From a virus: DNA of 20,728 nt. Made by a program: the position numbers and the translations under genes. Numbering within the stretch: the stretch's first letter is position 1; every line of letters begins with the position of its first letter. The DNA lies in IMG/VR virus record IMGVR_UViG_3300030060_007509, positions 1 to 20,728 of that record. The stretch is one strand, 5' to 3'. The notes under the pieces are model-generated. The model ran no database searches, had not been told where the DNA came from, and saw only the letters and a list, made by a program, of their open reading frames with translations. Of this stretch, positions 13,779-20,728 are shown one piece after another.

Positions 13779-16700
13779 GTGGCGAGTGAAAAAATAAAAA
13801 AACTAAATGGGGCATCCATAACAGTTGGAAATCATGGAGAGAGATTTAGCACAAGCACTGAAGGTGGTCCAGGTTTAACTGATCCTGAGGATAATCCATT
13901 TGGTACTGAAGACCTAACACCAGTACCAATGCCACCAAGACCTGATGATGATGAACACAACTCAGATGGTCATCACCACCACGAACATCAACATGGTGAT
14001 GATGATACTCCGTTTAGTGATGAATTTGAAGCAGATGAGCCAATTGATTTAATTGAGATTCAAAACTATCAATCTGAAATATTTTTTGCAGACCAAATAA
14101 GTATTCTTGACAACAATTTAGGCGAGTTAAACACTAAAATATTACGATTCCATCATATAGGTGCTAGGGGTGAAGAGAGTGCTTTAGATACCATTGAAAC
14201 AATGGGAGCATTATTACAACAATTTCCAATTCAAAATAACCTTTCAATATTAAATCTTGCAGTAGAACCATTTTACATTGTAGAGAGTGAGAAAACCCTT
14301 TTAGGTACTGGTCCTCATGATGTTCCAAGAAGGTTAACTTTTACACCTAGTAATGTCTTTGGTGACACTAATGGTGATAGATTAGCTATTTTACCATTTC
14401 CAACATATATGGAAGAATTTGATTTATCTCAACCTCGTATGGAAATTACAGCTGAAGATGCAAATCAATGGGTAAATCCAAATTATGCTTTGAGGCCTGA
14501 TATACAAGCTTTTCTTGCAGCTTATTCTCATGCACATAGAGGTGATTTAGATTCTGCTCTAAGTGTATTAGACAATTATTATAATAATGGTGGATATAAA
14601 TTTAATGAAATTCATCCTGATATGCTTCAAAATCATATTATGGAGAGACAACCATTCCCATCCATACATGGTAACACTAATTTACCTAATTATTTTCCTC
14701 TTTCTCATTTTGCTAACATTGTATCAACTTCATATAGTTTTGATTTGATAATTGATGATGAAGAAGGACTTGATATTAATACCTTTTTTATTCCAAAATT
14801 AAGATTCAAATTACTTGGTCCACAGGTAGAGTATAGAGATATTGAAGAATTTCAAGAAGTAGAACCAGAACCAGATCCTGTGGTTTTTGGTTGTATGGAT
14901 CCCGAAGCTGAGAATTATAATCCTGATGCTAATGTGGATAATGGTTCATGTGAATACTTAGGTTGTACAGACCCTTTAGCTGATAATTATGATTCTAATG
15001 CTAATGTGGATGATGGTTCATGTTATTATTCAGATGAAATTGTTATTGATGAAGATGACCCAATTAACGATATACTTACGGACAACTACTCAGAAGATGA
15101 AGAAATATCAGAAAATTTTGGTTTAGGGGAAGGTTATGAAGGTATTATTGAACAAACAATTTATAAACCATTCGACCCATTTAGTGGGATGGATATTAAT
15201 CTAACTAATTTTAATGAAACTGGTAGTACACAACAAAGTTTTATTGATCATGACTCTGATGGTAGAATTTCATTAGGTATGTTTGTATTTAGTGATGATG
15301 ATAATATATTGGAAGATGATTTTCAAGACACACTTAACGAACCATTTAAACAATATAATAAACCAAATTTAGTTCCGAACCCTCAAGGTAGATTTGTAAA
15401 AAGTATTTGGCAAAATAATTATGGAAATGAGGGTGATGAGGGTGCAAGGGAACGATTTTTCATACCTGAAAATGGTTGGGGATATTGTACTTATGATGCT
15501 TTACGAATTGCAGATAAAAAAAGAAATGAGAATTTGTATCAAGGTGGGGATGATTATGCGGATGATGATTTTTGGGGTGATGCTCAAGAAAATATAACTA
15601 ATGGTTCTGAATTTATATCATCATTTGAACAACAGAGTAGTGATGGAACTCAAGACTCTCAAGGTGTGATTGGTTACGCTGGGTATCATGCTTATTTCTT
15701 TGATTATCAACTTGGATCTGGACATGCCGAACAATCACTTTTAAGATTACAACACAATCTCGAAACTGCTTCAATACAAACATCAGACCAATTTAATGAA
15801 TGTAATAAATTTTTTATGCAAAATCAAATTGATAGTTTAGGCTATCAAGAAGATGAATTAAATGATGGACAAATTCCAGCCGCTTCAAATCACGCTTCAT
15901 ACATTTCTCCTCGTAAATGCACGGCTGTAGGTAATCGACCAAGTGATTCAAATAATTCACTTCCTTATAAAGATACTTGGTTTCCAAATGTTGCAAAATG
16001 GATTATTGATAAAGACTTTTCATTTGATTGGGAACAAGAAGTTCAATGTTATTCATTTGGAAGATGTTTAGAATTTTTAGGAACTAATTTTAAAGAAGGT
16101 GATTTTGATTGGAATGATAGTGGTGGTGATGATGTACTTAATAAGGATTTTGAATGGGATAATCATACAAATATGAATGTTGGTGCTGGTGGTGGTATAA
16201 CCCAAAATCAATACAGAGGTTTAAATCAAGTTATTAAAATTTATAATCCATATGCGCAAGATGAAATTAGTGAAATAACCCCATTTACCATAATGGAAGT
16301 TAAATTCAAAATGAAATCTTTAGATTTATATTCTGATGAAAATCCTGGATTACAAGGTGTAATGTATGATGAGAATAATCCACCACAGGTTGAAATTGCA
16401 ATTGTAGATGGAGATAGTGCTACAATGAATCCATTAAGAACAAGGAATAGAGTTGAGGGGGCTAGAGATTTACCATATGCATATCAACATGGATATTGGC
16501 CACATGGTGATTTTAATTCCACAAGATATAATGATGATTTAAATTCACCAAATACACTTGATAGAAAATACTCTAACTTTGGCTCAATGGGTAGATTTCA
16601 AAACACTAAACCAAATAAATGGGAAACATTTTCTTATAAATTCACATTAGGTGAAGTTTTCCGTTATAATACTGGAACTTTTAGACCAATGTGGTTAATT

Positions 16701-19355
16701 GTTCAAGCAGCTGGTGAATTTTATGGAAGAGTTTTATTAGATGATTTTGAAGTTCGTGAATCATATGATTTCATACCTGATGTTGATGTTAGAAAAAAAA
16801 TATCCATTGGTGTATATGGTAAAGGTGATTTAACAAAATATTATGATAGGGATTTACAACCTGAAGAATATAAAGATACACAAGCACCATTGGAAGCTCA
16901 ATTTTATTTTTATCCACAACATTCAAGTGATGAAATTTTTAATGTAAAAAGAACTCCAATTTATCAAGATTTTAAAAAAGGTAAGTTTTATATCTATGAT
17001 GTAGATTGGGGAGATGGTTCACCAAAAGAATTTACATCTAAACCTGAACTAATAGATGAAAACACAGCGTTATATCATACATTTGAATCAAGTGGTGTAT
17101 TTGAAATTACAGGAACGATGTTAAGAATGAAAGTAAATACATCTGCAGAAGAAGTTGGTATTGCAAAAAATAAAAAATTTAGATTAAGAATAAATGTTAA
17201 TTCAGGTGCAGATGAAGATTTTCAATACTTTGGTGGAGATGGTTTTTCATTCATACCATATAAAAACACATTACCAATTGTAGGTGGTTACTCGGAACAA
17301 AGTATTTATTATAAAGCTATAGAAAGACAACTTGGATTTATAAGTGATGATATAAAAACAGATATTTTCTTTAAATATAGAGGTGATAAACTAAAAACAG
17401 AGATAGCATTAAACACACTTGATTCATCTTTTCAAGAAGATTTAAACTTATTAAATGAATATAAAATACCTAGAGGAACTGATGGTGTTGAACTTATAAC
17501 AAATGGTGATTTTTCTACTGGAGATTTAACTGATTGGGATACAGGTGGTGATGTGACATTCAATAATGGTGGGATACGAATAGTTTCAAATGATAATGGT
17601 GATCTTGCATATGCGAGACAACGAATGTTAACAATTGGTGAAGAATATATATTTACATATGATGTAATAGATAATTTTTCTACTCATACTGGAAATAATA
17701 ATTTACATCTTGAATTATCAAGTGGAGATGTAGATATGCCCAATACTTATCCAGGTCAGGCAGCTACAACAAGAAATTCAATAATTTTTACAGCTGATAA
17801 CGAAAACTTTATAATAAAAAGAGGAGGTAAGAACATAGATGTTACCCTTGATAATATTTCAGTTTCTTTATCATCCAATCCTGTAGGAATTATTTACAAT
17901 GGAATAAAATCATATCCAAGTGAATTGGGAAAATCAATTGGTGATACGGATCTTACGAATATAAAATTTTATAATAAAGCGATGGATATTGTTGAATTGT
18001 TAGGTTTTGAATGTAATGAATTTAGTGAAGTGAACACTATAAAATTAACTAATCCTCACAATGGTGCTAATTATCGTCATCATGGTTTGGCTGAGATAGA
18101 TGTTTTACCATCAGATGTGGGAATAACTCTTCCTGAAGGTACTGAAAATCCTGCAACTGTGACACTGATATATGATGATTTTAATAGTGAAACTGATAAC
18201 AATCATATGAGAGTTGGTTATAGATTTAGAGTTAACAATGAAGATGATATTCAATATGTTGATGCTGGTAATTCAAATCTTAGAGTTCCAACACCTTATT
18301 TAAAAGCTGGAAAAACATATACATTCTCTACTCATATATACATACCCGATGGTTTTGAATCACAAGGTGGTGGCAATCAAATACAACTTGGTGTTATTCA
18401 AACTCCCGCTGATAATGATTGGGCAGCTCACGAAAATTTTTTAGAAAGTAATTTTTGTTGCACTGAGGAAAAATTTGAAGAAGGTTTATGCATGTTTGAT
18501 GGGGAGGAAAGAGTAAATGACGACCAAATCTCATATGGTGCATCTCTTCAATGGGCGTATTATGCAGGTTGTTATTATAACAACTATGGAGATATGGCTA
18601 GTAAGGGGGAAACTCCAAAAGGGATGACTTATACCGTATTAGATACTGCTCCAGTAGATGAAAATAATCAATGGTATAGAATGTCAGGAACATTCACACC
18701 ATTAAATCCTGATGAATATGGTGACTATTTATCGTTTAGAATTATACCATATGAGGTGGGGAGGCCATATATTACAGATGATATATATTATGTTGTTGGA
18801 GCTCAACTTGAAGAAGGTGATACAATGAGCCCATACACAACTCAAGATATAGATTTTGGAGATTGTTTAAGATATGATTCAAACATACCTGATAATCCAA
18901 GATATTGGAAAAACATCATTCCTGAAGATTACTCTATTTATAATAGAGAAGGTATTAATACAAATCCAGGTTGGGAGGGTACGAAACCAATTGATATATT
19001 TGTGGAACAAGAGTGGTTGGATTTAGATGATGATGGTGAACCTGATTATTATTATCCTGTTTTACCAAACTATGGTTTAGATGGAAAATTTATTGAAGGT
19101 AATTTAACAAATAATAAAATACCATTTCCATTAGAGGGAAAAATAACTGAAGAAGATGAATCAAATGAAAACTTATTAATTAATGTTACAAGTCAAAAAA
19201 TTGAGGGTAATGTATTTAATGATAATAGTGGAAACCAAAACTTAGGGTTTAGTTTTTCTGATTATAAACCTAACTTTGACAATAAAAGTTTTAAGCCAAA
19301 GAAAAGAAAAAATACAGATTTAATGAAAACTTCAACTAACAATGGGGCATTTTAA
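13779..19355 (+). CDS. Giant modular tail/adhesin-like protein (1858 residues)
   Basis: The start is a GTG with GGGGG (13766-13770) eight bases upstream; no ATG is available in frame after the previous stop. Modules in order: a Pro/Asp-rich N-terminus with a His-rich acidic loop (60-73: eight residues of His in fourteen, between Asp runs); an unrecognised region (90-360); two 24-residue Cys...Cys repeats (371-417); a calcium-like loop D490-x-D492-x-D494-G; an acidic, Trp-rich unrecognised region (500-1050); a PKD-like domain (about 1055-1135, DVDWGDGSP and HTFESSGVFEITG); a carbohydrate-binding-like domain opening NGDFSTGDLTDW (about 1240-1370); and a C-terminal beta domain (about 1400-1690, GKTYTFSTHIYIP to VVGAQLEEGDTMSPYTT). 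No membrane segment or signal peptide. Most likely a large baseplate-periphery or receptor-binding protein; the exact role is unknown. Confidence 0.7.
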   Translation: MASEKIKKLNGASITVGNHGERFSTSTEGGPGLTDPEDNPFGTEDLTPVPMPPRPDDDEHNSDGHHHHEHQHGDDDTPFSDEFEADEPIDLIEIQNYQSEIFFADQISILDNNLGELNTKILRFHHIGARGEESALDTIETMGALLQQFPIQNNLSILNLAVEPFYIVESEKTLLGTGPHDVPRRLTFTPSNVFGDTNGDRLAILPFPTYMEEFDLSQPRMEITAEDANQWVNPNYALRPDIQAFLAAYSHAHRGDLDSALSVLDNYYNNGGYKFNEIHPDMLQNHIMERQPFPSIHGNTNLPNYFPLSHFANIVSTSYSFDLIIDDEEGLDINTFFIPKLRFKLLGPQVEYRDIEEFQEVEPEPDPVVFGCMDPEAENYNPDANVDNGSCEYLGCTDPLADNYDSNANVDDGSCYYSDEIVIDEDDPINDILTDNYSEDEEISENFGLGEGYEGIIEQTIYKPFDPFSGMDINLTNFNETGSTQQSFIDHDSDGRISLGMFVFSDDDNILEDDFQDTLNEPFKQYNKPNLVPNPQGRFVKSIWQNNYGNEGDEGARERFFIPENGWGYCTYDALRIADKKRNENLYQGGDDYADDDFWGDAQENITNGSEFISSFEQQSSDGTQDSQGVIGYAGYHAYFFDYQLGSGHAEQSLLRLQHNLETASIQTSDQFNECNKFFMQNQIDSLGYQEDELNDGQIPAASNHASYISPRKCTAVGNRPSDSNNSLPYKDTWFPNVAKWIIDKDFSFDWEQEVQCYSFGRCLEFLGTNFKEGDFDWNDSGGDDVLNKDFEWDNHTNMNVGAGGGITQNQYRGLNQVIKIYNPYAQDEISEITPFTIMEVKFKMKSLDLYSDENPGLQGVMYDENNPPQVEIAIVDGDSATMNPLRTRNRVEGARDLPYAYQHGYWPHGDFNSTRYNDDLNSPNTLDRKYSNFGSMGRFQNTKPNKWETFSYKFTLGEVFRYNTGTFRPMWLIVQAAGEFYGRVLLDDFEVRESYDFIPDVDVRKKISIGVYGKGDLTKYYDRDLQPEEYKDTQAPLEAQFYFYPQHSSDEIFNVKRTPIYQDFKKGKFYIYDVDWGDGSPKEFTSKPELIDENTALYHTFESSGVFEITGTMLRMKVNTSAEEVGIAKNKKFRLRINVNSGADEDFQYFGGDGFSFIPYKNTLPIVGGYSEQSIYYKAIERQLGFISDDIKTDIFFKYRGDKLKTEIALNTLDSSFQEDLNLLNEYKIPRGTDGVELITNGDFSTGDLTDWDTGGDVTFNNGGIRIVSNDNGDLAYARQRMLTIGEEYIFTYDVIDNFSTHTGNNNLHLELSSGDVDMPNTYPGQAATTRNSIIFTADNENFIIKRGGKNIDVTLDNISVSLSSNPVGIIYNGIKSYPSELGKSIGDTDLTNIKFYNKAMDIVELLGFECNEFSEVNTIKLTNPHNGANYRHHGLAEIDVLPSDVGITLPEGTENPATVTLIYDDFNSETDNNHMRVGYRFRVNNEDDIQYVDAGNSNLRVPTPYLKAGKTYTFSTHIYIPDGFESQGGGNQIQLGVIQTPADNDWAAHENFLESNFCCTEEKFEEGLCMFDGEERVNDDQISYGASLQWAYYAGCYYNNYGDMASKGETPKGMTYTVLDTAPVDENNQWYRMSGTFTPLNPDEYGDYLSFRIIPYEVGRPYITDDIYYVVGAQLEEGDTMSPYTTQDIDFGDCLRYDSNIPDNPRYWKNIIPEDYSIYNREGINTNPGWEGTKPIDIFVEQEWLDLDDDGEPDYYYPVLPNYGLDGKFIEGNLTNNKIPFPLEGKITEEDESNENLLINVTSQKIEGNVFNDNSGNQNLGFSFSDYKPNFDNKSFKPKKRKNTDLMKTSTNNGAF
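14889..15032 (+). repeat. Two in-frame 72-base repeats encoding Cys-Asp-Pro...Asp-Gly-Ser-Cys units
   Basis: Two adjacent 72-base units (14889-14960 and 14961-15032) each encode 24 residues with the pattern G-C-x-D-P-x-A-x-N-Y-x-x-x-A-N-V-D-x-G-S-C. Cysteines lie at 372/391 and 396/415, with exactly one unit length between copies. The DNA of the copies is most alike around GCTAATGTGGAT and ATGGTTCATGT. Units of this type are frequent in secreted, surface-bound proteins of marine Bacteroidetes and also appear in marine phages. They are rich in Asp/Asn and may bind calcium. Confidence 0.85.
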
Positions 19356-20728
19356 TGGCTATTAAAAAAATAATAGATAACCAACCTAAATATGGTGATT
19401 CAAGTCAGTATAATTTTAGTGATGATGAAACTAACTTTGCTTATCAAAATTCTATCAGTTTACCAAAAAACAATGATAAGTTTCAAAGCAAAGACTTGTA
19501 TACAAAAGCTGTGGGTAGTGATTTAAATGCAGCTATAATTGAAAGAAATCTAAAATCTGAAGAAGGCACAAGTTATATTCGTATTGAGAAATTGTACATT
19601 AGCGAAAATGCTTCTAAAAAGTCTGGTAACAATAGATGTGAAGCATGGTTGTTTTCACAAGAGGATTATCCTGATACCAGTTTTGATTCAGCTGGATATT
19701 CTACTATAAGGGATGCACTTAAAAGTTCTACAAGATTTTACAGAGATGATATTAATCAATTAGATGGTGGTAATGATTGGGGGCAAGCAGCAGGATTAGA
19801 TGGTCAAAATATAATTCAAGATTTAAATGCTAACTCTATAGAAATTGAAGATTTTGCAAATAATCACACAGACTATAATCCAAAAGGTAGTTTTCCATTA
19901 AGAGATACATCCATATACACAACGATAATTGACGAAAATATATATAATCCAATTTATTTTGTAATTAGGCTTAGAGGTGATGAAACTGAAGGTCATGGAA
20001 CAGATGTAAGAAAAAGGATATATCAAGTATATAAAATAAATAATTTAGATTTATTTGATTATGATAATAATGGTAATCCAATACCAAAAATTACTTACTT
20101 TGATGATACTAATTTAATTTCAAGAGTTAATGTCGTGGAAGGTGATGGTGGTGGTGCTGGAGATGAAAAACCAAAATGGAAAGTTTTTCAAGGTGACTTT
20201 CATGTATCAATAAATACATTAGGAAGTCAAAAAAATGATTGGGAAGGTGAACCTGATGATGCAGATGGTGATGATGAAAAATTATATGAACAATATTTTG
20301 CATCTGTAGAACCACCTATGTTTTTTGATAAAAATTTTAAAAATCCAATTAATATATTAAATATATCACCTAATAGACAATTAGGTGGCAACGCGATTAG
20401 TGAACCACCCGGTCCTAGTCAACAAACCTATAGCTATCCTGATTTTTTTCCAACAACCACTATTTCTGTGTTATCTCCTGATGGAAATTTACAACCTTAT
20501 GATTTACAAAGTTATTATGATGGAGATGAACAATTACTTATTAGACAACAAACTTCAGCTCCAACTACAATAGGTCTTACCTTTGATTTAGTAAATCCTA
20601 ATACTTCATTCACAATTGTAAGTAACTTTTTTTATTTTGTAATTGATTGGGATGATAAAGATGATAAAATAAAAACTTTAGAAGATTGGATGAGTGTCCG
20701 CCCAACTACTTTATCAGAGTTACTAGAA
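19355..20728 (+). CDS. Large structural protein, 3' end outside the window
   Basis: An ATG overlapping the TAA of the giant gene (TAATG) opens a frame of 458 codons that runs without stop to the last base, so the gene continues beyond the window. GGGG at 19344-19347 is a suitable ribosome site. The visible part has an N-terminus MAIKKI like that of its neighbour (MASEKIKK), mixed beta/polar sequence, a calcium-like loop D235-x-D237-x-N239-G, an acidic Gly-rich linker (VEGDGGGAGDE), and near the end FYFVIDWDDKDDKIKTLEDW. That last piece resembles the PKD strand FYIYDVDWGDGS of the previous protein. It is probably a further peripheral tail or baseplate protein related in part to the giant protein. 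The domain structure downstream cannot be seen. Confidence 0.75.
   Translation, partial: MAIKKIIDNQPKYGDSSQYNFSDDETNFAYQNSISLPKNNDKFQSKDLYTKAVGSDLNAAIIERNLKSEEGTSYIRIEKLYISENASKKSGNNRCEAWLFSQEDYPDTSFDSAGYSTIRDALKSSTRFYRDDINQLDGGNDWGQAAGLDGQNIIQDLNANSIEIEDFANNHTDYNPKGSFPLRDTSIYTTIIDENIYNPIYFVIRLRGDETEGHGTDVRKRIYQVYKINNLDLFDYDNNGNPIPKITYFDDTNLISRVNVVEGDGGGAGDEKPKWKVFQGDFHVSINTLGSQKNDWEGEPDDADGDDEKLYEQYFASVEPPMFFDKNFKNPINILNISPNRQLGGNAISEPPGPSQQTYSYPDFFPTTTISVLSPDGNLQPYDLQSYYDGDEQLLIRQQTSAPTTIGLTFDLVNPNTSFTIVSNFFYFVIDWDDKDDKIKTLEDWMSVRPTTLSELLE

Noticed and set aside
20385-20573. Short + strand frame of 62 codons
   Set aside because: It lies within the long open frame 19355-20728 in another reading frame and has no ribosome site.
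1-20728. tRNA genes, CRISPR arrays, insertion sequences, integrase or attachment sites
   Set aside because: I saw no cloverleaf-like segments, spaced direct repeats, transposase motifs or terminal inverted repeats; intergenic space is almost limited to 661-803 and 5438-5533.

Overview
The window is a gene-dense, AT-rich segment with every supported gene on the + strand. Neighbouring genes often overlap by 1 to 4 bases (TAATG or ATGA junctions). Gene content points to a T4-like contractile-tailed phage (Caudoviricetes). I recognise a gp55-like late sigma factor, a baseplate spike, a gp25-like wedge protein and a gp6-like (baseplate J) wedge protein. Low GC, acidic calcium-loop and PKD modules, and Cys-Asp-Pro...Asn-Tyr...Asp-Gly-Ser-Cys repeats suggest a marine phage. 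The host cannot be read from the sequence; SAR11-type or Bacteroidetes-type hosts are both compatible.

Left part (1-5470): the window opens inside a gene for a DUF4338/DruA-like protein. A strong-looking sigma70-type promoter (680-709) and a structured leader that also holds a possible 20-codon leader ORF follow. Then comes a tightly packed five-gene unit: a DUF262 + HNH nuclease, a GT-B glycosyltransferase with a C-terminal winged-helix-like segment, an HD-domain phosphohydrolase, a small one-pass membrane protein, and a gp55-like sigma factor. An intrinsic terminator at 5444-5468 closes the unit. The promoter-to-terminator layout suggests an early or middle operon whose last product switches on the late genes next door.

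Right part (5473-20728): a late structural operon for the baseplate and peripheral tail. In order it encodes a helical protein of unknown function, an OB-fold/beta-helix spike without a visible lysozyme domain, two unknown small proteins, gp25, gp6, a DNRLRE-like beta-sandwich protein, a LamG-like protein, an 1858-residue multi-domain protein with a histidine-rich loop, calcium loops, PKD and carbohydrate-binding-like modules, and a further large protein cut by the window end. The last four genes are plausible baseplate-periphery or adhesion proteins. They occupy the place where T4 has gp7 and gp8, but I cannot equate them with those proteins.

The least ordinary parts are: the DNA-processing/defence-like set DruA-like + DUF262-HNH + glycosyltransferase; the leader with twin hairpins and an overlapping leader ORF; a possible alternative-pairing attenuator at the end of the sigma-factor gene; and the adhesin-like modular giant protein.
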